Source: Bacteroidales bacterium
Lineage (GTDB): Bacteria; Bacteroidota; Bacteroidia; Bacteroidales; UBA932
Length of the DNA: 38,393 nucleotides
Direction of reading: 5' to 3'
Assembly: GCA_017437755.1 (NCBI GenBank)
Contig: JAFRXI010000053.1
Span: 1 to 38,393 of the forward strand
The notes beneath the pieces were generated by a model. It was not told the DNA's origin, made no database searches, and worked only from the letters and a program-made list of their open reading frames with translations. This document shows, in pieces, positions 8,450 through 15,996 of this stretch. Numbering within the stretch: the stretch's first letter is position 1; every line of letters begins with the position of its first letter. A program made the position numbers and the translations under genes.

Positions 8450-9310
8450 CTATTCCTGTGTTAGACGACCGTCAGTACTGTAAACTACTTCCTTTCCCTC
8501 TGCCTTGAGGCCCCTGAGGTACTCGAGCATGAAATCCGACATGCTGACCTCGAACATCTCCAGGTCCACAGCGTTGCGGGCGATGGAGAAACCGTCGCCG
8601 CCGTTGAGGAGGAAGCTGAGGGTGGCCACTCCGTAGACCTTCTTGTCGTCGATGGGCTTGCCGTCAATCAGGGCGGATTTAACCTTGTCTCCGCTGAATA
8701 CCACCTGGGCTCCGCCGAGCATCATCTTGGTGGGATACTTTGCCATCTGCTGGAGTATGGCCTTCACGTCCTTTCCCTTGAGGGCCACGTAGCAGGTGTA
8801 GTTCTTGAACGGGAACATCGAGAGGATGTCATCCAGGAGGATATCTCCCTTGGGAAGGTCGATGCGGACGCCGCCGGTATTGGCAAAACCGATATCCACC
8901 TTCTTGCCGGACGACTTCTCCACCGAAGCCATCATCTGGTCCATGTACATGTTGTAGAGGGGGCATTCCAGTCCTTCACGGACCATTGCCTCAGGGGCAT
9001 ATCCCACCACTTCCTTAACCCTGGCCATGGCGGGCTGGGCGTCGATGATGAGGCGTGCGACGGCGGGAACGCTTCCCTTGCGGAACCTCTTTCCGTTAGG
9101 GGCTACATAGAGGGCACCGTTGAAGTGTCCGAGGGCGGTGTCGACGTTTTCCGCGGTCACAGGGATGACTCCCGTCCTGGAACCGTCCATCGCCACCTTT
9201 TTCCAATTCATCCGGAATTCCTTCCTGGCGGTCTCCTGGGCTGTGCAGGCAGCTCCCACAGCTATGAGGAGAGCTGAAAGGACCGCAATGGTCAAAGTTT
9301 TGGTTTTCAT
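8450..9310 (-). CDS. 5'-nucleotidase C-terminal domain protein (substrate-binding half)
   Basis: The 286-residue protein matches the 5_nucleotid_C domain that in full-length 5'-nucleotidases follows the metal-binding domain. It shows NTGGVR (144-149), the typical YVALKGKDVKAIL segment near 174-186, and FLLNGGDGF near the C-terminus. ATG 9310 is chosen because it opens a signal peptide (hydrophobic segment, then AVGAACTAQ); the frame runs further upstream but over the preceding permease gene. Cys22 may be lipidated, but the lipobox is weak because Gly is at -3. It carries no metal ligands itself and precedes the catalytic half by 2 bases. Confidence 0.9.
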   Translation of the reverse strand: MKTKTLTIAVLSALLIAVGAACTAQETARKEFRMNWKKVAMDGSRTGVIPVTAENVDTALGHFNGALYVAPNGKRFRKGSVPAVARLIIDAQPAMARVKEVVGYAPEAMVREGLECPLYNMYMDQMMASVEKSSGKKVDIGFANTGGVRIDLPKGDILLDDILSMFPFKNYTCYVALKGKDVKAILQQMAKYPTKMMLGGAQVVFSGDKVKSALIDGKPIDDKKVYGVATLSFLLNGGDGFSIARNAVDLEMFEVSMSDFMLEYLRGLKAEGKEVVYSTDGRLTQE

Positions 9311-9327
9311 AAGCAATATGGTTGTAA

Positions 9328-10728
9328 TTATTTCTGTCTGAACCAGTTCCAAAGGTCCTTGAAGGAGGATTTCTTCCCGTACATAAGGATTCCCACCTTG
9401 TATATCTTGGCCGACACCCATGCCAGAAGTATGAACGTACCTACCAGCAGGACTATTGAAAGCGCAAGTTCCCAGGCAGGCACCCCGAAAGGAATCCTGG
9501 CAAGCATCACGATGGGCGAAGTGAACGGAATCATCGAGCCCCAGAACACTATCCCGCTGTCGGGAGCCTTGAACGCATAGATTGCGATGAAGAAGCCTAT
9601 CAGCAGTGGAATCGTCACGGGCAGCTGCAACTGCTGGGTATCGGCTTCGCTCTCACCGGCCGAGCCTATTGCAGCGAACATGGAGGCATAGAGCAGGTAG
9701 CCGAATATGAAATACAGCAGGAATCCGATGATGATCTGGGTGTAGTTCAGGGATCCGAGGGTTGAGAATACCGCATCCATGCCGCTGGGCTCCCCTGCTG
9801 CGGCTGCAGCGGTGTCGGCAGGGGCGGAAAGACTTTCCAGCATTGCGGGATCAACCCCCATCATGGAAGGGTCTACACCCATTCCCTGGACGATTTCGGT
9901 GGGATCCGAACTTCCGCCGGTAATCTTGTCAAAACCTACGATGCCGCCCACTACGGCAAGTATACCGATTGTGAGCACGATCCACAGCAGGAACTGCGTA
10001 AGGGCCACCAGCGCCACTCCGATTATCTTGCCGAACATCAGTTCGGTAGCCTTCACGGACGACACCAGGACCTCCACCACGCGGGACGACTTTTCCTCGA
10101 TGACGCTGGACATCACCATTCCGCTGAACAGGGCGATGAACATATACAGAGCCATTCCGAGGATCATCGAGATGGCCATGTAAACACCTGATTCCGAAAT
10201 CCTTGCATTACCGGACTCATCCATCGTATAGGAGCGGAGGCGGATTGATGGCTTCACATCGGAAAGAATCTGGCGGAGCCCCTCGATATTGTATGACTCG
10301 ATCCTGTATGCCTCCACGGCATCGTTGATCCTCTTCTCGATGATTTCCGAAGTCTCCATGCCGAGGGGCTTTTCAGAGAAGGTCTCGGCCGATAGCGATT
10401 TTGTCTCCGGATCCAGTTCCGATATGCTCAGGAGGACATCCACCCCGAATTCTTTCAGATGCCCCTTGAGGGAATCCGGATCGGCGGTGCTGAAGTCCAT
10501 GTACTCAATCACTTCCGTATTCTCAAGTGCAGGCAGCACCAGGCCCGAACGGTCCACAACGGCAACCTTCTTGGCCTCTTCCCTGGTGGCCATCATGATG
10601 ACGCTTGGAAGGATGCAGATGGCGGCAAACAGTATGGGAGTGAGGAAGGTTATGATTAGGAATGATTTCTTCCTGACCTTGTTGAGATACTCCCTGGCAA
10701 TGATGATGTTGAGCTTGCTGATATTCAT
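9328..10728 (-). CDS. ABC transporter permease, NatB-like (ABC-2 type)
   Basis: The 466-residue membrane subunit pairs with the ATPase just upstream. The first membrane segment is at about residues 22-46, then comes a large extracytoplasmic domain (about 47-180), and then five hydrophobic segments (about 183-208, 233-262, 328-350, 366-386 and 430-450). The cytoplasmic SSVIEEKSSRVVEVLVSS segment is the hallmark of the NatB/ABC2_membrane_3 family, which exports ions, drugs or lipids. An Ala/Pro-rich insert at about 266-325 with the near-repeat GVDPSM/GVDPAM interrupts the membrane region. The gene starts 3 bases after the ATPase stop. The substrate is unknown. Confidence 0.88.
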   Translation of the reverse strand: MNISKLNIIIAREYLNKVRKKSFLIITFLTPILFAAICILPSVIMMATREEAKKVAVVDRSGLVLPALENTEVIEYMDFSTADPDSLKGHLKEFGVDVLLSISELDPETKSLSAETFSEKPLGMETSEIIEKRINDAVEAYRIESYNIEGLRQILSDVKPSIRLRSYTMDESGNARISESGVYMAISMILGMALYMFIALFSGMVMSSVIEEKSSRVVEVLVSSVKATELMFGKIIGVALVALTQFLLWIVLTIGILAVVGGIVGFDKITGGSSDPTEIVQGMGVDPSMMGVDPAMLESLSAPADTAAAAAGEPSGMDAVFSTLGSLNYTQIIIGFLLYFIFGYLLYASMFAAIGSAGESEADTQQLQLPVTIPLLIGFFIAIYAFKAPDSGIVFWGSMIPFTSPIVMLARIPFGVPAWELALSIVLLVGTFILLAWVSAKIYKVGILMYGKKSSFKDLWNWFRQK

Positions 10729-10731
10729 GAC

Positions 10732-11643
10732 CTATGCCTCCTCCGTTACGAGCTTGATGAAAATGTCGTTCATCCTGGGTATCAGTTCCTTGAAGGAATT
10801 CACCGCAACCCCGGTACCGATGATGCTGGAGAGGACCTCGTTCGCTCCCCTGCCGCCAAGCACGGACAACACGGCCGTATGGCGGCCGGAATTGACCTCG
10901 TCGGAAAGGACCCCGTAGAGCCCTTCCACCGGCGAAATGGCGTCTCCGGTATAGATGACCTCCACGTTGTTGTTTCCCCACTGATGGCGGATGTCGTCCA
11001 CCCCGCCGGTCACCACCACCCTGGCCTTGTTGATAAGGGCGATGTCGTCGCAGAGTTCCTCAACGGACTCCATGTTATGTGTGGAAAGGATGATCGTGGC
11101 ACCGTTCTGCTTGAGCGCCAGTATCTCCTGGCGGATGAGTTCCGCGTTTACCGGGTCGAATCCCGAGAACGGCTCGTCCAGTATCATCAGCGACGGCTTG
11201 TGTACCACGGTAGTGATGAACTGGATCTTCTGGGCCATTCCCTTTGAGAGTTCCTCCACCTTCTTTCCCCACCAGTCCTGTATCCCGAACTTCACGAACC
11301 ACTTCTTGAGTTCAGCCGAGGCTTCCTTCACGCTCATGCCCTTGAGCTGGGCCAGGTACATGGCCTGGTCGCCGACCTTCATCTTGCGGTACAGTCCCCT
11401 CTCTTCCGGGAGGTATCCTATCTTTGCCACATCCGACTCGGAAATGGGGGAACCGTTGAACAGCACGGTCCCGGAACTGGGGATAGTTATACGGTTGATA
11501 ATCCTGATCAGCGTGGTCTTTCCGGCACCGTTAGGACCCAGAAGACCGAAAATCCGTCCCTCGGGAATCTCGAGGCTCACATTGTCCAGAGCCACCTTTT
11601 CGCCGAAGGACTTGCTGACACCCTTGACTTCGATAATTGCCAT
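10732..11643 (-). CDS. ABC transporter ATP-binding protein, NatA-like
   Basis: The 303-residue ABC ATPase has Walker A GPNGAGKT (36-43), signature LSKGM (132-136), Walker B LMILDEP (152-158) with the D-loop SGFD, and switch histidine H189 in ILSTHNM. The C-terminal 80 residues form the extra domain (DUF4162 type) usual in ATPases partnered with NatB-like permeases. It follows holA by 5 bases and precedes the permease by 3, so the two subunits are co-expressed from the holA promoter or an internal one. Confidence 0.93.
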   Translation of the reverse strand: MAIIEVKGVSKSFGEKVALDNVSLEIPEGRIFGLLGPNGAGKTTLIRIINRITIPSSGTVLFNGSPISESDVAKIGYLPEERGLYRKMKVGDQAMYLAQLKGMSVKEASAELKKWFVKFGIQDWWGKKVEELSKGMAQKIQFITTVVHKPSLMILDEPFSGFDPVNAELIRQEILALKQNGATIILSTHNMESVEELCDDIALINKARVVVTGGVDDIRHQWGNNNVEVIYTGDAISPVEGLYGVLSDEVNSGRHTAVLSVLGGRGANEVLSSIIGTGVAVNSFKELIPRMNDIFIKLVTEEA

Positions 11644-11648
11644 AATAA

Positions 11649-12692
11649 TCAGATATTCAATAATTTCACTACCAACTCAACCAACAGGTCCGAAGGAGTC
11701 GCCTCGCCCGCGTCACCGCCCTTTCCCTTGAAGTCGTATTCCGACAGCAGGGAGATCGCGGAAATGCACCGGGGCAAAGGATAATTCCGGACCGCCATTT
11801 CGTATTCCCTGAAGAAGTACGGGCTGACGCCTAGCACCGAGGCCTTTGCATCCTGCGAAGGGTTTGCATCCTGCATCAGCAGTGCCTCATATTTCAGGAT
11901 ACGGTAAAAGTGCATGAACAGCGCGCTGACTGCGGGAGGAAGGAAAAACCTGGGCGAAGCGCCAAGCCGCGAGGCGATCCTCACGCAGGCAGGGGCGTTT
12001 CTGGAAGAGAGCTCGCGGGTAAGCTCAAAAATGCTGAACTGGCGGCTTATGCCCACGTTCTTCTCTATGTCCTGTGCCGTGACCTTCTTAACCCCCTGGG
12101 GCAGGTTCTTCAGGAGTTTCTCGGTTTCCACCGAAATGGTTCCCAGGTCAGTACCTGCCGATTCCCCCAGGAGCGCAGCAGCATCAGGATCTATCTCTAT
12201 TCCCCTGGATGCGTAATATCCGTTGATCCAGCCGGTTATCTCATACTCCCTGAGCGGAAGCGATTCCACCACCACCCCGTTCTTGAGGACGCTCTTGTAA
12301 AGGGCGCGCCTCTTGTCGGCGGAAGCACCTCGGAACAGCAGCACCAGGATGGTGGAATCAAGGGGCTTTTCACAATAAACGGCCAGTTCCTCAACCCCCT
12401 TCATAGCCTGGGCTTCCTTGACAACCACCAGCTGCCGTTCCGCCATCATGGGGAACCGCCTGGCGGCTGTTATCACGGTATCAGGGTCGGTGTCTGGACC
12501 ATAGCACACGGTCTCGTTGAAGTCCCTCTCCCACTCCTGCAGGGCATTTTCCATGATTGCGGAGCATACCATCTCGGGATAATACGGTTCCTCTCCCATA
12601 AGGAGATAGACACTCTTGAAAACACCCCGCCGGGCGTCCTCCACAAGTGCCGAACACTGCCTTGCCGTTTCTATGTAGCCCTTTTTGGCCAT
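11649..12692 (-). CDS. holA: DNA polymerase III delta subunit
   Basis: This is the clamp-loader delta subunit, 347 residues from ATG 12692. The N-terminal domain starts with the family's YLLMGEEPYYPE segment, which delta proteins carry about 30 residues from the start. The central part resembles the AAA+ fold without a working Walker A, and the C-terminal collar domain holds SRLGASPRFFLPPAVSALFM. The frame also opens at a TTG at 12701, but ATG 12692 gives the usual N-terminus (MAKKGY) and lies just after the -7 box. It is the first gene of the holA-natA-natB-nucleotidase-yicC-glnS run. Confidence 0.9.
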   Translation of the reverse strand: MAKKGYIETARQCSALVEDARRGVFKSVYLLMGEEPYYPEMVCSAIMENALQEWERDFNETVCYGPDTDPDTVITAARRFPMMAERQLVVVKEAQAMKGVEELAVYCEKPLDSTILVLLFRGASADKRRALYKSVLKNGVVVESLPLREYEITGWINGYYASRGIEIDPDAAALLGESAGTDLGTISVETEKLLKNLPQGVKKVTAQDIEKNVGISRQFSIFELTRELSSRNAPACVRIASRLGASPRFFLPPAVSALFMHFYRILKYEALLMQDANPSQDAKASVLGVSPYFFREYEMAVRNYPLPRCISAISLLSEYDFKGKGGDAGEATPSDLLVELVVKLLNI

Positions 12693-12698
12693 ATCATA

Positions 12699-12729
12699 CA
12701 AAGTTAGCCAAAAAAGTCTTTAATTCAAA
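12699..12729 (-). promoter_or_regulatory. holA promoter, predicted to give a leaderless mRNA
   Basis: TTTG (12726-12729), 19 bases, then TAACTTTG (12699-12706) is an exact match to the Bacteroidota sigma-factor consensus. The -7 box ends only 6 bases before the holA ATG (12692), so transcription should start at or within a few bases of the start codon. This promoter lies after the hpf terminator and separates holA from the upstream operon. Confidence 0.65.
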
Positions 12730-12807
12730 TCGACAATCCAATAAATGCTATATGTTTCTCCCAATTAATCGGAGCCTCTAACCGCGCAGCAGTGGCGGGT
12801 AAGCATA

Positions 12808-12838
12808 AATAAACAAAAATGACGGCCAAAAGGCCGTC
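12808..12838 (-). terminator. Intrinsic terminator after hpf
   Basis: On the minus strand, GACGGCC-TTTT-GGCCGTC forms a perfect 7-bp hairpin (12821-12838) followed by ATTTTTGTTTATTTA. It lies 27 bases after the hpf stop and ends the ssrA-to-hpf gene run. The spacer from here to the holA promoter (12730-12807) shows nothing else recognisable. Confidence 0.75.
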
Positions 12839-12865
12839 AATTATAAAACTGATATGTAAGGACCG

Positions 12866-13159
12866 TCAATTGTCGAATTTGCGTTCCTTGGTCCTTGTAA
12901 TTTTCTCCTTCATTGCATCCGCCGCAGCGGTCACAGCCTCCTCAAAGGTGTGGGCATTGCGCTCAATCACCAATTCCTCGCCGGGAACATGGGTCTGGAT
13001 CTTGACATTCTTGTTGTCAGGCTCCTTCAGGAGCGACAGGGTTACGTCAATGTCTCCCACGCCGTCAAAGAACTTGGCCAGCTTGGAAACCTTTTTCTCC
13101 ACGTAGTCCAGCAGTTTCTGGTCTGCATCGAACTTCAGGCTCTTTACTCTAATCTCCAT
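12866..13159 (-). CDS. hpf: Ribosome hibernation-promoting factor, short form (HPF/YfiA family)
   Basis: The 97-residue protein begins MEIRVKSLKFDADQKLLDYV and covers the single S30EA/RaiA fold that binds the decoding region of the 30S subunit in stationary phase. The C-terminal dimerisation domain of long HPF is absent, which fits the short forms of Bacteroidota. ATG 13159 is chosen by family N-terminus; in-frame ATGs at 13171 and 13192 would add residues unlike the family. The start overlaps the xerC end by 11 bases. A xerC-hpf pair is common in Bacteroidota, and an intrinsic terminator follows. Confidence 0.93.
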   Translation of the reverse strand: MEIRVKSLKFDADQKLLDYVEKKVSKLAKFFDGVGDIDVTLSLLKEPDNKNVKIQTHVPGEELVIERNAHTFEEAVTAAADAMKEKITRTKERKFDN

Positions 13160-14144
13160 TTTTACCTCCATTTTTCGCCCGAGGATGGGCATTGTTATAA
13201 ATTGACTTCAGCTTACCGATGGTGGTGTGCGTATACACCTGTGTTGCCGCAAGGGAGGAGTGACCCAGCATCTCCTTGATTGCATTAAGGTCAGCCCCGT
13301 CGTCCAGCAACTGGGTTGCGATGGTGTGCCTCAGTACATGGGGGGATTTCCTGCCTGTTATCCCAAGGGAATTGTCCCCCAATTCCCGTTTGACAGCCCT
13401 GTCAACATAAACCGGATAAAGCCTGAGGCCTTTTTCCGAAATAAGCAGAGGGTCATCTCCGGCACGCTTGCACCCCGTCATCGATTCAGCCGCGAGTAAA
13501 TATAAGCAAATTTCGTTACATAGCGAAGAAGTAAGCGGAATTTCTCGCATTTTATCACCTTTACCCCTTACATGCAGGACCTGGCGGGAAAAATCAGCCG
13601 ACTTGATATCCAGTGAGATAAGCTCGCTCCGGCGGACTCCGGTCGAGTACAGCATGGATACTATCAGCCTCCGGAGCCTGGCCTTGTATGCATCCATCCC
13701 GGCCTTGGTGGAATAGTCCAGATCCCAGGGGGATGAAACCGAGTACTCCGTCTCCAGGAAATAGGTATCCATGGACTCTCCCCTATAGAATACCGGGAGC
13801 CTCTTCCCCGCCTTGGGACGGCCTGAAACGGCGGCCGGATTGCCTTTGAGCATACCCGTGCGTATCAGATACCTGCAGAATCCGCTTATTACCGACATAT
13901 GCAGGCATACCGTCCTGGGGGAAAGTTTCTCATGCTCAGGGTCGCCTTCGAGCAGATGCACCTCGTAGCTTCGGAGGAATCCCGGAGTAAGGCTGGAAAG
14001 GATTACGGAGTCATCCGCCCCGCCGGTTCCCTCCATCGCGAAAGAAGCAAAACGCGAGAGGCATTCACTGTAAACGGAAACCGTCCGCGGAGAATATCTC
14101 CGGACCCCTGAAACATAGGATATGTAATTGTCTATCAGCGACAT
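13149..14144 (-). CDS. xerC: Tyrosine recombinase XerC-like
   Basis: This is a site-specific recombinase of 331 residues from ATG 14144. The N-terminal SAM-like DNA-binding domain covers about 1-110. The catalytic domain carries R171 (STGVRRSEL), K195 (VRGKGDKMR), H269 and R272 (HVLRH), H295 (LGHSS) and nucleophile Y304 (QVYTH), so all catalytic residues are present. A GTG at 14150 would give a 4-base overlap with the cca stop; the ATG leaves a 2-base gap, and either is possible. The protein is somewhat longer than typical XerC (about 300). Position next to hpf and the lack of any phage gene argue for a chromosome-dimer resolvase rather than a mobile-element integrase. Confidence 0.9.
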   Translation of the reverse strand: MSLIDNYISYVSGVRRYSPRTVSVYSECLSRFASFAMEGTGGADDSVILSSLTPGFLRSYEVHLLEGDPEHEKLSPRTVCLHMSVISGFCRYLIRTGMLKGNPAAVSGRPKAGKRLPVFYRGESMDTYFLETEYSVSSPWDLDYSTKAGMDAYKARLRRLIVSMLYSTGVRRSELISLDIKSADFSRQVLHVRGKGDKMREIPLTSSLCNEICLYLLAAESMTGCKRAGDDPLLISEKGLRLYPVYVDRAVKRELGDNSLGITGRKSPHVLRHTIATQLLDDGADLNAIKEMLGHSSLAATQVYTHTTIGKLKSIYNNAHPRAKNGGKNGD

Positions 14145-14146
14145 GC

Positions 14147-15595
14147 TCACTTGACGGGAACCAGTCCCAACTCGGCCGCACGTTTTCTCATAAGGGCGTC
14201 GGCCTCCTCAAAATTGTTGCCTATCTCCCCTTCCAGTATCGCCTCTTTCACATACTCTTTCAGGATTCCTATCTCCTTTCCCGGAGGTATCCCGAAGAGT
14301 TCCATAACATATTCCCCGGTGATGGGGTTCTTGAAATTCCTGATGGCATCCTTTTCCTCCACCTCCACGAGCTTCCGCTTCACAAGCTCGAGATTGGCCC
14401 TGATCCTGGAGACCTTTGCCGGGTTCTTGGAAGTAATGTCGGCGTTGCATAGGAGCATCAGGTCGTCGATATCGTCTCCGGCATCGAAGAGAAGGCGCCG
14501 CACCGCGCTGTCGGTCACTTCCTCGTCGACCAGCGCAATGGGCCTCAGATGCAGTCCCACCAGCTTCTGGACGTATTTCATCTTCTCGTTAAGGGGCATT
14601 TTCAGCTGTTGGAAAATACCGGGTACCATCCTTGCACCTATCACCTCATGGCCATGGAAGGTCCATCCGGAGCCGGGGACGAAACGCTTGCTGGAAGGTT
14701 TTCCGATATCGTGCAGCAATGCCGCCCAGCGGAGCCAGAGATTGGGTTCCAGCCCCTGTGCAGCCTCGGCCGAAGCAACGTTGTCAACCACCTGCAGGGT
14801 ATGCGAGAAATTCTCCTTATGTCCCTTTCCGTCAACTGTTTCCACGCCTTTCAGCCTCGACAAGGCGGGCAGGATAAGTTCAAGAAGCCCGGTCTCATCC
14901 ATCAGACGGAATCCCATCGACGGCCTTGATGTAAGCAATATCTTGTCCAGTTCCTCCACTATCCTCTCCTTGGAAAGGATGGCCAGGCGGTCCCGGTTCC
15001 TCCGCATGGAATCAAGCGATTCGGGAACGATGGTGAAAGGATGCCCTTCCTCTGACAGACGGGTTGCGAAACGGATGGCACGGAGCATCCTCAGGGGGTC
15101 ATCGCTGTAGGTGGTATCGGGGTCCAGAGGAGTCCGGATTATACCCTCGGAAAGGTCCCTGATCCCCCCGAACGGGTCAACCAGGGCACCGTAATCCTCC
15201 TTCTGGAGACTGAAAGCCATTGCATTGATGGTGAAATCGCGCCTGAGCTGGTCCTCCTCCAGGGTTCCGTCCTCCACAACCGGCTTACGGGATTCACGGT
15301 GGTAAGATTCCTTCCTGGCCCCCACGAATTCCAGTTCCTTTCCCTTATGCCGGAGCATCGCCGTCCCGAAATTCTTGAAAACGGTCACTTTGCCACTGGT
15401 CCTTTGGGCAACGGCTCCGGCGAGAGCTATCCCGCTTCCCTCAACCACTATGTCGATGTCGTCGTTGGGTCTCCCCAAAAAGCAATCCCTGACGTAACCA
15501 CCTATGACATAAGCCCTTACGCCAAGGCTTGACGCCACGTCGGAAACTATCCCGAAAACGGGGTCGTCCAGGAAGCCGTGAGTTACCGTAGTCAT
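14147..15595 (-). CDS. cca: CCA tRNA nucleotidyltransferase with HD domain
   Basis: The 482-residue enzyme adds or repairs the 3'-CCA of tRNAs. The class II nucleotidyltransferase head has GGYVRDCFLG and the DIDIVV carboxylates (about 33-52) and RRDFTINAMAF near 135. A C-terminal HD domain shows LLHDIGKP and HGHEVIG. ATG 15595 is chosen because it overlaps the upstream stop as ATGA; a longer frame to 15610 has no support. The tmRNA in the same window does not encode its CCA, so an enzyme of this kind is needed to mature it. Confidence 0.93.
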   Translation of the reverse strand: MTTVTHGFLDDPVFGIVSDVASSLGVRAYVIGGYVRDCFLGRPNDDIDIVVEGSGIALAGAVAQRTSGKVTVFKNFGTAMLRHKGKELEFVGARKESYHRESRKPVVEDGTLEEDQLRRDFTINAMAFSLQKEDYGALVDPFGGIRDLSEGIIRTPLDPDTTYSDDPLRMLRAIRFATRLSEEGHPFTIVPESLDSMRRNRDRLAILSKERIVEELDKILLTSRPSMGFRLMDETGLLELILPALSRLKGVETVDGKGHKENFSHTLQVVDNVASAEAAQGLEPNLWLRWAALLHDIGKPSSKRFVPGSGWTFHGHEVIGARMVPGIFQQLKMPLNEKMKYVQKLVGLHLRPIALVDEEVTDSAVRRLLFDAGDDIDDLMLLCNADITSKNPAKVSRIRANLELVKRKLVEVEEKDAIRNFKNPITGEYVMELFGIPPGKEIGILKEYVKEAILEGEIGNNFEEADALMRKRAAELGLVPVK

Positions 15596-15996
15596 GCCAT
15601 ATCCTCCCATGAAGGCAGGGATTCCATAGGGACATACCCCTCCCCGACCCTCTCAAAAGCGAAGGTTGAAACTCCGTTGGTTATTGCCAGGTATTTCACG
15701 CCAAGGACGTTGTTGTATCTCAGCACCTGGTCCGCCACATCCTGTCCCAGAGGCACTTCGGGACGCTTGCATTCCACTGCCATCGCAGCGGCGCCGCTCC
15801 TGGAATAAACCACGATGTCGGCCCTCTGGTGCTTTCCGGAAAGACATTTCATCGATACCTCCGACATCATCATATGCATCGGGACGCCGCACGAGGAATT
15901 CAGAATGCCTATGAACCACTGGCGGACCCTCTCTTCGGGCGTCAGCGGAACCTCCTTCCTGCGGAGTGCATCCCATACCTTCTCCGTCACTTTCAT
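15592..15996 (-). CDS. HsdR_N (type I restriction R-protein N-terminal) domain protein
   Basis: The 134-residue stand-alone protein matches the nuclease-fold N-terminal domain of type I restriction R subunits. It has the acidic and basic residues of a PD-(D/E)xK site: RADIVVY about residue 74 and MAVECKRPEVPLGQD about 88-102. There is no helicase, methylase or specificity gene nearby, so it is not a restriction system. ATG 15996 overlaps the upstream stop (ATGA), and the stop overlaps cca in the same way, showing tight coupling. Similar small proteins are widespread in Bacteroidota with no known function; an RNA- or DNA-processing nuclease role is only a guess from the neighbours. Confidence 0.82.
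   Translation of the reverse strand: MKVTEKVWDALRRKEVPLTPEERVRQWFIGILNSSCGVPMHMMMSEVSMKCLSGKHQRADIVVYSRSGAAAMAVECKRPEVPLGQDVADQVLRYNNVLGVKYLAITNGVSTFAFERVGEGYVPMESLPSWEDMA

Noticed and set aside
12730-12807. tRNA cluster after hpf, as seen near hpf in some Bacteroidales
   Set aside because: No cloverleaf or T-arm sequence can be found; the spacer holds only the holA promoter and the hpf terminator at its ends.
13149-14144. Integrase of a mobile element
   Set aside because: No phage, conjugation or att-like repeats lie nearby, and the place between cca and hpf is that of housekeeping XerC in Bacteroidota.
15592-15996. Type I restriction-modification system
   Set aside because: Only the HsdR N-terminal fold is present; there are no HsdM or HsdS genes and no helicase motor.
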